From: Desulfobacteraceae bacterium
GTDB taxonomy: Bacteria > Desulfobacterota > Desulfobacteria > Desulfobacterales > Desulfatirhabdiaceae
Assembly (NCBI GenBank): GCA_027325475.1
Contig: DAIEFO010000006.1
Span: 1-21,101 of the forward strand
Direction: 5' to 3'
DNA length: 21,101 nucleotides
Numbering within the stretch: the first letter of the stretch is position 1; every line of letters begins with the position of its first letter. The translations under genes and the position numbers were made by a program. This document shows positions 8,008 through 16,099 of this stretch, one piece after another. The notes beneath the pieces are model-generated. The model saw only the letters and a list, made by a program, of their open reading frames with translations. It was not told where the DNA came from and ran no database searches.

Positions 8008-8037
8008 TTGACTTTGGCATATTTGTGCCAGTAATAT
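8008..8037 (+). promoter_or_regulatory. Candidate sigma-70 promoter for the 1008-residue protein gene
   Basis: TTGACT (8008-8013) and TAATAT (8032-8037) are separated by 18 bases. A small inverted repeat TGGCA / TGCCA with a 6-base gap lies in the spacer and could be an operator. The -35 starts five bases after the right end of the 124-bp element. The predicted leader is about 55 bases, followed by an AAGG ribosome site at 8091-8094. Confidence 0.45.
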
Positions 8038-8099
8038 GAAATCATTGGCCAAATTCAATTATCAACGCTCATTGTATTTATCCTCAAGACAAGGTTATC

Positions 8100-11000
8100 A
8101 TGCACAAACTGTCCCGCATCATGTTCGATAAAAGAGACTATGGACTGCTTGCTATCGTCAATGATGTTCTGAACCGGAAAAATCGTCAGGAATATAACAA
8201 ACGCAAATTTTTTCCTTTTTTCCATCCGCATGGCATCAAAAAAATGGCGGAACCCAAGGAACTGAGGATTGCCTATGCGGTGATTCACCTGCTCGAATCA
8301 CTGGAAGCCGGACAGCAGGATGAACGTATCGGTGCTCTGCGTGCATTGCGTGATGAGGTGCTGAACGCATCGGAGGGCGCCATGCCCCGAAACACGGCAC
8401 GGGCTCTGTTGCAGATCATGAAAGAGCTGGTGCGAACCGAAGAGGATGAATTTCGGCAGCTTCAGCTTGCGCACGATTTCAGAATTACGGCGTTGGGCAA
8501 ACCCCGTATTGTGCGTCGGCAATTGCGCCGACACCATTTGCTGGAAATGCCGGAAGCCTGGAATCAACTGGCCTTTGATGATCATGTTCACGATATTAAT
8601 ACCAAAGGCCGCAAATCAGCCACGCATCTGATCATGGATGCATGGCTCAAGGGTATCCGTCGTTTGCGCGTGGTGTATTATAATTATATCCAGGCCCAGT
8701 TTGCCGCAGAACTTCTGGAAGCCGCCGATATTATGGGCATCGAAATGCGTATCGGCATCGAATTCGCCGTCCGTTTCCGTAACCGTTATGCCCAGTTGAT
8801 ATGGGTACCCAGAGGATTTATCGACACCCAGTCTTTTCTCTGCTTTCTGGCGGAAGCACCCGTACGGGCTCTGATGGAAGAAGGATACAGCATATCGGAA
8901 TATCGTCAGAAACAAATTCTGGAAGTGCTGGATATTTTCAATCGCACATCTCTTCCTGTCATCAACGCGACTTATGGGATTCACCTTGAAGCTGTCCCGC
9001 CTGCGGATTTTCTGGCATTTGTCAGACCCGGCCAGGCTTCGCTGCTTCATTTAGCAAAATTCATTCATGGACGGCTGCTTCCGGCATTGCAGCAGCGACT
9101 TTCCGAATTACGGCTTCAACATGCCGCCGCTTCTCCGGAAGAACAAACCCATATCGAAGCGCTGGTCGCCGAAATGAACGGGATGGATTCTGAAACCATT
9201 CTGGACCGCTTTCTCAGTCATCTGAAAAACAACGCGATTCCGGATACGCTTGAGGTTCATGATGAACCCGGAGTCCCCTCCCTGCTGACGCTGCCCCCGC
9301 ATGAGCTGCTGCAGCGGCTGGTGCGTCTGCACACCGGCTATCGCATTACCCTGACGCTGACGGGGCTGCACCCTGCGGATGTACTGGAAATTCTGTATGA
9401 CTGCGAAGGTCTTATAACACGGCTGGAATCGTTCAACCTCAAGGATTACGCCAGCGGAAGAAGCACGTTTACCTCCGAAATTTCCCGTCTCCAGAGCGCT
9501 CTTAACGACGGCAATGTCATTACCCTCAAACGCCTTATCCGTACCACCATTGATCAGGTTACGGCCTCCACCATGCCCGACAAGGCGGACCGCATCGAAA
9601 AGCTGACAGGCATATTGAATGATATTCATACGCTGCGGGTCATGTATAAAGGAACACCTTTAAAATCCAGGATCGGGAGCGATTCCACCGGCCAGTCCCC
9701 ACGGATGCACGGCATGGGACTGGCGGTCATGGATTCGCTGCCGCGTTCTGCGATCAGGGAAATTGCACAGCCTGGTTCCGGCCGCATGATCATCCCCTTC
9801 CGGATGACAGCGTATTATCGGGTGACCCATATTCCCAGAAAAGTACATGGCTTTCTGTTCAGCCGCCTCTACCGGTGGACGTCCAATATTCCAGGTATCC
9901 GCTGGCTGATTCAGGAACGCCAGAGTGACTGGATAGCGCTGGAGCACACCACGTGCATGGAAACTCCGGGTAATATCGTCACGCTCGGAGGCATTCATGA
10001 AGACCCCGGCAACCAGTTGTATCTGAACGTCCCGCCTGACATCGCGGTAAAAAAACCGTCATTTTCCTTGAACTACATGAACACCCTGACGCGGAATATT
10101 CTGAAGATGACCATCGGATTCATTCCCGCGTTTCTGGCGTTTGCGTTGCGGTATAACTGGTGGGTTCTCAGATTTGGCGGCGCATTCATCTGGTTTGGAA
10201 TCACCGGCGTGCGCAATATTCTTCAATCCATCCTGGGCGGCGGGGGATTGCAGCGGTCTCCACTGCTGGGATGGCGGGACTATGTCAACTGGGAACGTAT
10301 CAGCGATTCACTGCTCTACACCGGTCTATCGGTACCGCTTCTGGATGCGCTGATCAAGACACTTATTCTGGACCGGCTGATGGGAATTACGACAGCGACC
10401 AGTCCCTTTCTGGTATATACCGTCATGGCGCTGTCCAATGGTATTTACACATCATGTCACAATGCCTTCCGGGGATTTACGAAAACCGTGATTATCGGTA
10501 ATTTTTTCCGTAATATTGTTGGCATTCCGGTGGCGATTTTTTTTAATGCCGCCATCGGCGGCCTTTTATCCATTGCAGGAATTACCGATATTGATGAAAT
10601 CCTGCAACAATGGGCGGCTGTCATTTCGAAGGCAGCCTCGGATTTTGTCGCCGGCGTATTTGAAGGAGCCGCGGACCGGTATCAGAACATCCATTCGCGG
10701 ATTCGTGATTATGAGGATAAACTGGCTAAAATCCTTGAAACCTATGCCAATCTGGAGATGCTGTTCCCGGAAAAAAACGTGATGGAGGTTCTTGGCGCCA
10801 TGAACCAGCCGTTGTCCGGCGACGCTATGGAACTGCAGCGGATCATGATGATTCATGCGCTGGATCTTCTTTATTTCTGGGACTATCAGCCAAGAGGCCG
10901 TACCGCCATGAAGATGCTGGCGAAAACCCTTTCAGCCGAAGAGCGCCAGATACTTCTGGGAGTATTGCAGCTTCTCGGTAAACAGCGGGATATCAGCATG

Positions 11001-11126
11001 ATGTTTGTCGATGGCATTATCGGTAAAAATTTTTCATCGGGACTTGCGTTTTATCTGAACAGTTCCGCACAATACCTGTCGGAAATCCGGAATGTTCTAT
11101 GGCCGGAAACACCTGCAAATTTCTGA
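8100..11126 (+). CDS. Large unknown protein: PHP-like N-terminal region and membrane C-terminal region
   Basis: A 1008-residue protein that I do not recognise. After a basic N-terminus and a helical region (about 50-125), residues 158-240 have the layout of a PHP-type phosphoesterase barrel: FDDHVHDIN (159-167) with an H-x-H-D pair, a helix ending LKGIRRLRVVYYN, another helix, then GIEMRIGIEF (213-222). The usual second-strand TDH is replaced by VYYNY, so catalysis may be lost. The middle (about 300-640) is mostly helical and soluble-looking. Residues about 665-710, 735-757, 768-787 and 797-829 are hydrophobic and probably span or enter the membrane, and the last 180 residues are again soluble. 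The ATG at 8100 has AAGG five bases upstream; a later ATG at 8244 is possible. It is a single-gene unit with its own predicted promoter, convergent with acnA. No function is claimed. Confidence 0.85.
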   Translation: MHKLSRIMFDKRDYGLLAIVNDVLNRKNRQEYNKRKFFPFFHPHGIKKMAEPKELRIAYAVIHLLESLEAGQQDERIGALRALRDEVLNASEGAMPRNTARALLQIMKELVRTEEDEFRQLQLAHDFRITALGKPRIVRRQLRRHHLLEMPEAWNQLAFDDHVHDINTKGRKSATHLIMDAWLKGIRRLRVVYYNYIQAQFAAELLEAADIMGIEMRIGIEFAVRFRNRYAQLIWVPRGFIDTQSFLCFLAEAPVRALMEEGYSISEYRQKQILEVLDIFNRTSLPVINATYGIHLEAVPPADFLAFVRPGQASLLHLAKFIHGRLLPALQQRLSELRLQHAAASPEEQTHIEALVAEMNGMDSETILDRFLSHLKNNAIPDTLEVHDEPGVPSLLTLPPHELLQRLVRLHTGYRITLTLTGLHPADVLEILYDCEGLITRLESFNLKDYASGRSTFTSEISRLQSALNDGNVITLKRLIRTTIDQVTASTMPDKADRIEKLTGILNDIHTLRVMYKGTPLKSRIGSDSTGQSPRMHGMGLAVMDSLPRSAIREIAQPGSGRMIIPFRMTAYYRVTHIPRKVHGFLFSRLYRWTSNIPGIRWLIQERQSDWIALEHTTCMETPGNIVTLGGIHEDPGNQLYLNVPPDIAVKKPSFSLNYMNTLTRNILKMTIGFIPAFLAFALRYNWWVLRFGGAFIWFGITGVRNILQSILGGGGLQRSPLLGWRDYVNWERISDSLLYTGLSVPLLDALIKTLILDRLMGITTATSPFLVYTVMALSNGIYTSCHNAFRGFTKTVIIGNFFRNIVGIPVAIFFNAAIGGLLSIAGITDIDEILQQWAAVISKAASDFVAGVFEGAADRYQNIHSRIRDYEDKLAKILETYANLEMLFPEKNVMEVLGAMNQPLSGDAMELQRIMMIHALDLLYFWDYQPRGRTAMKMLAKTLSAEERQILLGVLQLLGKQRDISMMFVDGIIGKNFSSGLAFYLNSSAQYLSEIRNVLWPETPANF

Positions 11127-11181
11127 TCCGGTACTCAATGAAGATGGCCGAATTTTCAACACATCCCTACCTATAAATATC

Positions 11182-11212
11182 CCGCTCATGAACGGGACAG
11201 GTTCATGAGCGG
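11182..11212. terminator. Perfect 12-bp hairpin between convergent genes
   Basis: CCGCTCATGAAC (11182-11193) and GTTCATGAGCGG (11201-11212) are exact inverted repeats around a 7-base loop, in the 100-base gap between the 1008-residue gene and acnA. No strong T-tract follows on the plus strand; on the minus strand an AT-rich ATATTTATAG follows after a few bases. It probably ends transcription from one or both sides, though it is not a textbook intrinsic terminator. Confidence 0.6.
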
Positions 11213-11226
11213 CTGAAAATCATCCT

Positions 11227-14010
11227 TCAGTGGATATGACGCAGCACATAGTTCAATATGCCGCCATGCTGATAATAAATGACTTCAACAGGGGAATCGA
11301 GCCGGGCCGTCACCTGAAATTCCACGGTTTTTCCGTCTGGATGCCGGGCGGTGACTCGGAGCTCTTTTCCGGGGGAAAGATCGGCGGCGATGCCGGCAAT
11401 GTCATAACGTTCCGTGCCGTTTAACCCCAGAGATTCCTGGCTGTCACCCGGTTTGAACTGAAGAGGGAGCACGCCCATACAGATCAGATTGCTGCGGTGG
11501 ATGCGTTCAAAACTTTCGGCCAGCACGGCCTGGATACCCAGCAGCAGCGTGCCTTTGGCGGCCCAGTCGCGGGAACTTCCGGTGCCATATTCCCTGCCGG
11601 CAATAACCAGCAGCGGCGTCTGGGCCTGCCGGTATTTCATGGCGGCATCATAGACAGACATTCTTTCGCCGGAAGTATCGGCATCGTCCGGAAAGCACAC
11701 GGTCCAGCCGCCGTCCACATCGGGAGTCAGCCTGTTTTTGAGGCGGATATTGGCGAATGTACCCCGCATCATCACTTCGTGATTGCCGCGTCTGGCGCCG
11801 TAAGAATTGAAGTCCGCCGGCGCCACTTTCTGGCTGATCAGGTATTTTCCCGCAGGGCTTTGTACAGGTATGGCGCCTGCCGGAGAAATGTGATCGGTGG
11901 TGACGCTGTCGCCCAGAAGCACCAGAACCCTTGCCCCGCGGATATCTGCCAGAGGCTTGGCATCGGGGGTGATATTCTGAAAGAACGGCGGTTCCTTGAT
12001 ATAGGTGGAGGAGGAATCCCACTGATACAGGGCGCCTTGAGGAATCGGCAGCGACCGCCAGCGGCTGTCACCCTCAAAGACGGTACTGTAAGCAGCCTGA
12101 TACCCTTTGGCCGTCACACATTTCATAATTATGGATTGAATTTCTTCAGAAGTCGGCCAGATATCCTTCAGAAAAACAGGGGCACCATCGCTGCCAATGC
12201 CAATGGGTTCGGTGTCAAACTGAATGTCCACGGTGCCGGTAAGGGCGTACGCTACGACCAGAAGCGGAGAAGCCAGGTAGTTAATACGGGTCAGAGGATT
12301 GATCCGCCCCTCGAAGTTACGGTTGCCACTTAAAACGGATGCCACGACCAGATCATGATCTTTGACAGCTTGGGCAACAGGCTCCGGCAGGGGGCCGCTG
12401 TTGCCGATACAGGTCGTGCATCCGAAAGCCACCGGATGGAAATTCAGCCGTTCCAGATAGGTCAAAAGGCCGGCAGCCTTCAGATAATCTACAGGAACTC
12501 TGGAGCCAGGCGCCAGACTCGTCTTGACCCATGGCTTTACCGTCAGCCCGCATTCCACCGCGCGTTTCGCCAGAAGGCCTGCGCCTATCAGCACCAAGGG
12601 GTTGGAGGTATTCGTGCAGCTTGTAATGGCGGCGATAACCACCGCACCGTGATTCAGCCGAAAGACAGCGCCGTCCATCTGAACCGGAAATCCTGTCGGT
12701 GTCGGCAAAGCGCACTCGGAGGATGTATGCTCCGGCAGCGGACTGCCGCCTTCATGCTCCCATGTTTCGGTTTTTTTAAGGTGCTGGGGCTGTACACCAC
12801 AGGTTTCCGCAAGCATTGTCTCGAAAAGAGGCTTCATCTGCCGCAGAGGCAGCCTGTCCTGAGGCCGTTTGGGACCGGCGAGACTGGGTTCGACATCGTG
12901 CATGTCAAAAGTTACCGTATCGCTGTAAACAGGCGCCTGCGATGTATCACTCCTGAAAAGGCCCTGCGTTTTGAAATAGGTTTCGATCAGGCGGGCCAGC
13001 TCTTCCGGCCTGCCGGTAAGCCGGTAATAGCTGAGGGTTTTTTCATCTACCGGGAAGAACCCCATGGTGGCACCGTATTCCGGAGACATGTTGGCGATAG
13101 TCGCCCGATCTTCGAGGCTGAGGTTAGAAACGCCCGGGCCGTAAAACTCGACAAATTTGCCCACGACACCTTTCTTACGCAGTATCTGAGTGATATGCAG
13201 CACCAGATCCGTCGCCGTCGTCCCTGGCGGCAGTGCGCCCTCCAGTCTGAATCCAATCACCTGAGGAGTCAGCAGATAATAGGGCCTGCCCAGCATGACG
13301 GCTTCGGCTTCGATGCCACCGACGCCCCATCCCAGAACGCCCAGTCCGTTAATCATGGTGGTGTGAGAATCCAGACCCACCAGCGTATCCGGAAATGCGA
13401 TTTTCCCCATGGAATCCTCAGATACGCAGACCCCCCTGGCCAGATATTCCAGGTTCACCTGATGGCAAATACCGGTTGAAGGCGGTACGACGCTGAAATT
13501 CTGAAAGCTTTCCTGCCCCCAGCGCAAAAAAGTGTAACGTTCGGCATTTCTCAAATATTCCAGCTCGGTATTTCGGGAAACCGCCGTATCGGAACCAAAA
13601 CAATCCACCTGAACAGAATGGTCAATAACCAGCTCTGCGGGAATTCGGGGGTTGATGGCAAGCGGTTTGCCATAAAGCCGCTCTGCAGCATCCCGCATGG
13701 CCGCCATATCCACCACCGCTGGAACGCCGGTAAAATCCTGGAGCAGCACCCGCGCCGGCATAAACGGAACTTCTCCGGCAATATTCCCGTCCGGTTTCCA
13801 TGCCGCCATTTTTTCTATGTCCGCAGATGTCGTTAACACGCCGTCTTCCTGGCGCAAAAGATTTTCCAGAAGAATCCGGATGCAGTACGGAAGCCTGTCA
13901 ATTCCTGAGAATCCGCTGTTGTCAAGGTGGGACAGGCTGTGATAGGCAAATTGGCCTTCCGGGGTCTTAAGCATTCTTCGGGTGCCGAAACTGTTGGTGC
14001 CTTGTGTCAT
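11227..14010 (-). CDS. acnA: Aconitate hydratase (AcnA/IRP-type)
   Basis: A 927-residue cytoplasmic enzyme that interconverts citrate and isocitrate via cis-aconitate using a [4Fe-4S] cluster. Recognisable segments in order: DFTGVPAVVD (92-101), HSVQVD (131-136), DSHTTMINGLGVLGWGVGGI (214-233), the cluster cysteines in ITSCTNTSNP (C465) and FGCTTCIGNSG (C531, C534), then GDSVTTDHISPAG and GREYGTGSSRDWAAKGT in the C-terminal swivel domain. These fit the AcnA/IRP group rather than AcnB. Length is slightly above the usual 890-900 residues; part of the excess lies in a low-conservation stretch at about 410-445 just before the cluster cysteine. The ATG at 14010 has AGGAGA seven bases upstream. It is a single gene, divergent from the RsbRD-dsrMKJOP unit, and in a sulfate reducer would serve the TCA cycle or glutamate synthesis. 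Confidence 0.95.
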   Translation of the reverse strand: MTQGTNSFGTRRMLKTPEGQFAYHSLSHLDNSGFSGIDRLPYCIRILLENLLRQEDGVLTTSADIEKMAAWKPDGNIAGEVPFMPARVLLQDFTGVPAVVDMAAMRDAAERLYGKPLAINPRIPAELVIDHSVQVDCFGSDTAVSRNTELEYLRNAERYTFLRWGQESFQNFSVVPPSTGICHQVNLEYLARGVCVSEDSMGKIAFPDTLVGLDSHTTMINGLGVLGWGVGGIEAEAVMLGRPYYLLTPQVIGFRLEGALPPGTTATDLVLHITQILRKKGVVGKFVEFYGPGVSNLSLEDRATIANMSPEYGATMGFFPVDEKTLSYYRLTGRPEELARLIETYFKTQGLFRSDTSQAPVYSDTVTFDMHDVEPSLAGPKRPQDRLPLRQMKPLFETMLAETCGVQPQHLKKTETWEHEGGSPLPEHTSSECALPTPTGFPVQMDGAVFRLNHGAVVIAAITSCTNTSNPLVLIGAGLLAKRAVECGLTVKPWVKTSLAPGSRVPVDYLKAAGLLTYLERLNFHPVAFGCTTCIGNSGPLPEPVAQAVKDHDLVVASVLSGNRNFEGRINPLTRINYLASPLLVVAYALTGTVDIQFDTEPIGIGSDGAPVFLKDIWPTSEEIQSIIMKCVTAKGYQAAYSTVFEGDSRWRSLPIPQGALYQWDSSSTYIKEPPFFQNITPDAKPLADIRGARVLVLLGDSVTTDHISPAGAIPVQSPAGKYLISQKVAPADFNSYGARRGNHEVMMRGTFANIRLKNRLTPDVDGGWTVCFPDDADTSGERMSVYDAAMKYRQAQTPLLVIAGREYGTGSSRDWAAKGTLLLGIQAVLAESFERIHRSNLICMGVLPLQFKPGDSQESLGLNGTERYDIAGIAADLSPGKELRVTARHPDGKTVEFQVTARLDSPVEVIYYQHGGILNYVLRHIH

Positions 14011-14187
14011 AGAAAGTCTCCTGGGGCTGTTTCGATGGTGATATGCAAACGTTCAGCTTTTGCGTTGCCATCGGCTTGTTTCGCTTTTAAGAGCTTGTCT
14101 GTTATAGGAAAACAGGTAGTTCCAAGCGCCATTGCCAACGACAAATCATACAAATGGCGTTGACGAAAATACGCCTGTATTCGCCGA

Positions 14188-14216
14188 TATATATCGAAAA
14201 CAGTGAAAAACGACAA
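14188..14216 (-). promoter_or_regulatory. Candidate acnA promoter overlapping a 12-bp palindrome
   Basis: On the minus strand TTGTCG (14216-14211) and TATATA (14193-14188) are separated by 17 bases. The -10 is embedded in the perfect palindrome CGATATATATCG (14185-14196), which could be an operator or simply an AT-rich -10. The implied leader is about 170 bases long. Confidence 0.4.
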
Positions 14217-14251
14217 CAGATTTTGTTTTGCAGGCTGGTCGTCATTTCCTA

Positions 14252-14280
14252 TTGACATGAAATCCCAAGTTGTCTATAGG
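14252..14280 (+). promoter_or_regulatory. Consensus-like sigma-70 promoter for the RsbRD gene and dsrMKJOP
   Basis: An exact TTGACA (14252-14257) is followed after 17 bases by TATAGG (14275-14280). This is the best sigma-70 promoter match I found in the window. Transcription would start near 14287 and run through the RsbRD-domain gene, probably into dsrM, since no terminator hairpin is evident between them. Confidence 0.6.
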
Positions 14281-14359
14281 CAATCTTTTAATGTGTCTGG
14301 TTCATTCAGGCCACCAGAAAATGTGTTTGTGATTCTATACGTAAGGAGTTTATTTTGTT

Positions 14360-14929
14360 ATGCAACTGAACAAACTGTTGTCTCAGCGGAAAGCCGATAT
14401 GGTCAAACGCTGGTTTGACGAGGTCGTAAAAACATATCCGGGGGAAACAGCTCAGTTTTTAAAACGTCAGAAAAATCAATTTGCAAATCCGGTCGGAAGT
14501 ACCACCCAAAACGGTCTTGAAGCCTTGTTTGATGTTCTGATTCAAGGAGGAGATTCAGAAGCGGTCAATTCCTTTTTAGATCCGATTATCCGAATCCGGG
14601 CACTTCAGAATTTTACCCCTTCACAAGCCACCTCCTTTATTCTATTCCTCAAAAACATCGTTAAAGAAAGCTTCCGGAAAGAAATTGCAGACCCTCAGGT
14701 CATGGAAGAATATCTGGAATTTACATCCAGAGTGGATGATCTTTGTCTGACGGCGTTCGACATATATGCAAAATGCAGGGAAACCCTTTATCAGATTCAG
14801 TCCAATGAGATGCGCAACAGAACGTTCCGTGCATTTGAAAGGGCAGGTCTGGTCAAGGATATCCCCGATGAAGAGTCGCCATGTCTCAGGCCGGTGAAGC
14901 CGCCGGTCAGCGGCGACTGCAACACATGA
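14360..14929 (+). CDS. RsbRD N-terminal domain protein, head of the dsrMKJOP locus
   Basis: A 189-residue, all-helical soluble protein. The N-terminus (LLSQRKADMVKRWFDEV followed by TYP) and the later FLDPIIRIRA, FTPSQATSFI and FRKEI segments match the RsbRD/RsbT co-antagonist N-terminal domain, a globin-like sensory fold. It lacks the STAS domain that follows in stressosome proteins, so it is a stand-alone sensory domain. Genes of this kind are commonly found just upstream of dsrM in sulfate reducers; their molecular role is not established, and redox or complex-related regulation is a guess. The ATG at 14360 has AAGGAG about 11 bases upstream. The stop lies about 140 bases before dsrM. The C-terminal tail after residue 165 is proline-rich and poorly ordered. 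Confidence 0.8.
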   Translation: MQLNKLLSQRKADMVKRWFDEVVKTYPGETAQFLKRQKNQFANPVGSTTQNGLEALFDVLIQGGDSEAVNSFLDPIIRIRALQNFTPSQATSFILFLKNIVKESFRKEIADPQVMEEYLEFTSRVDDLCLTAFDIYAKCRETLYQIQSNEMRNRTFRAFERAGLVKDIPDEESPCLRPVKPPVSGDCNT

Positions 14930-14991
14930 CTCGGCATATTCGGGTAAGTGGCATATCGGCGTAAATAGGGCATTATACTGGTATGTCATTG

Positions 14992-15000
14992 TGTTACAAT
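14992..15000 (+). promoter_or_regulatory. Possible extended -10 promoter directly upstream of dsrM
   Basis: TGTTACAAT fits the extended -10 pattern TGnTATAAT with one mismatch, about 70 bases before the dsrM start. No good -35 is found at the usual distance. It could add transcription of dsrMKJOP independent of the RsbRD gene. Confidence 0.3.
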
Positions 15001-15070
15001 AATTTTTTCAGCATCTTGCAGAGAGCGCTTCCAGCGGATTCTGCAGGGTCAAAGAGCGAGGTGATGGTCA

Positions 15071-16096
15071 ATGAATGTAAAGTACATGTATTCCCTGTTG
15101 GCAGTAATCGTCCTGTTTCTGCTGGCCTATCTCGGTGTGGAAGCTGCGGGACTGAGAATGCTGTTCGGAATTGTCATACCTTATGTGGCGGTAGGCGTCT
15201 TCCTTCTGGGCGTAATCTACCGGGTCATGGGGTGGGCGCGTTCGGCGGTGCCATTCCAGATCCCCTCCACCTGTGGTCAGCAAAAATCGCTCCCGTGGAT
15301 TAAACCCAACAAGATTGACAATCCGTTTACCCCGGGCGCAGTTGTCGTAAGGATGTTTCTGGAAGTATGCTGTTTTCGTTCGCTGTTTAGAAACACCCGC
15401 AATGCCATCAAAGAAGGAAAACTGATATTTGAGTGGGAAATCTGGTTATGGGTGGCTGCCCTTGCCTTCCATTACGCATTTCTCACTGTGATTATCCGGC
15501 ATATGCGGTTGTTCACGAATCCGGTTCCCGTCTGCATTCAGATGGTGGAAAAGCTTGACAGCTTTTTCCGCTTTGAAATTCTGACCAATACAATGCAGGT
15601 AGGGCTTCCCGGATTCTATCTGTCCGGCCTGATTCTGCTGGCTGCCGTGACATTTCTGCTGCTCAGACGAATGATGATTCCTCAGGTCAGATACATTTCA
15701 CAGGCGGCCGATTATTTCCCCCTGTTTCTGATCTTCGGAATTGCGTTCACCGGTATCCTGATGCGCTATTTCACCAAGGTGGACATTGTGGCAGCTAAAG
15801 AACTGGCCATGGGGCTTGTGTCGTTTCATCCGGCCATCCCGGCAAGAGCGATAGGCGGCGTTTTTTATGTTCATCTGTTTTTTGTCTGCACGCTGCTGGC
15901 CTATTTCCCCTTCAGCAAGCTGATGCATATGGGTGGAATCTTTCTGAGCCCGACCCGAAATCTTCCGGGTAACAGCCGTGCCGTCAGACATGTCAATCCG
16001 TGGAACTATCCTGTCGAAGTTCATACCTACGAAGAGTATGAAGAAGAATTCAGGGAAAAAATGATAGAGGCTGGACTGCCAGTGGAAAAGGAGTAA
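15071..16096 (+). CDS. dsrM: DsrM, heme b membrane subunit of the DsrMKJOP complex
   Basis: A 341-residue integral membrane protein related to NarI-type cytochrome b subunits. It probably exchanges electrons with menaquinone and delivers them to DsrK for reduction of DsrC trisulfide. About six membrane helices are visible: 6-25, 30-50, 123-145, 178-199, 216-236 and 264-285. Histidines that could ligate heme b sit in helices three and six and near them (H134, H144, H268, H286). A cytoplasmic loop between helices two and three contains a CC pair (100-101), and the C-terminus is acidic. The ATG at 15071 is preceded by GAGGTGA at six bases. The stop is only three bases before dsrK, whose ribosome site AAAGGAG lies inside the dsrM end, so the two are translated in tandem. 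Confidence 0.93.
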   Translation: MNVKYMYSLLAVIVLFLLAYLGVEAAGLRMLFGIVIPYVAVGVFLLGVIYRVMGWARSAVPFQIPSTCGQQKSLPWIKPNKIDNPFTPGAVVVRMFLEVCCFRSLFRNTRNAIKEGKLIFEWEIWLWVAALAFHYAFLTVIIRHMRLFTNPVPVCIQMVEKLDSFFRFEILTNTMQVGLPGFYLSGLILLAAVTFLLLRRMMIPQVRYISQAADYFPLFLIFGIAFTGILMRYFTKVDIVAAKELAMGLVSFHPAIPARAIGGVFYVHLFFVCTLLAYFPFSKLMHMGGIFLSPTRNLPGNSRAVRHVNPWNYPVEVHTYEEYEEEFREKMIEAGLPVEKE

Positions 16097-16099
16097 GTA

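Larger units (their letters stand above)
7554..8099. other. 546-base divergent intergenic region with repeats and promoters
   Basis: No convincing gene is present between the helicase start and the 1008-residue protein. The left part (to about 7712) is the probable helicase leader and promoter. The middle contains an isolated TATAAT (7767-7772) without a good -35. From 7832 to about 8011 the sequence is repetitive: a hairpin, then a 124-bp element with terminal inverted repeats. The last 90 bases hold a candidate promoter and the ribosome site of the rightward gene. A 90-codon minus-strand frame (7773-8045) runs through the repeats and is judged spurious. Confidence 0.7.

Noticed and set aside
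7773..8045. 90-codon minus-strand ORF in the intergenic region
   Set aside because: It is built largely from the hairpin and the terminal-repeat element, has no ribosome site and shows no protein-like conservation signature; the DNA repeats explain it.
12355..13479. 374-codon plus-strand ORF opposite acnA
   Set aside because: It lies wholly antisense to a well-conserved aconitase, is low in recognisable motifs, and is a frame shadow of the real gene.
14007..14258. 83-codon minus-strand ORF whose stop overlaps the acnA ATG (ATGA)
   Set aside because: The overlap is suggestive, but there is no ribosome site, the start lies upstream of the predicted acnA promoter and overlaps the opposite -35, and the peptide resembles no known domain. 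Kept as non-coding leader.
14983..15303. 106-codon plus-strand ORF at the dsrM start
   Set aside because: It overlaps dsrM in another frame and lacks any membrane or domain feature; dsrM has the ribosome site.
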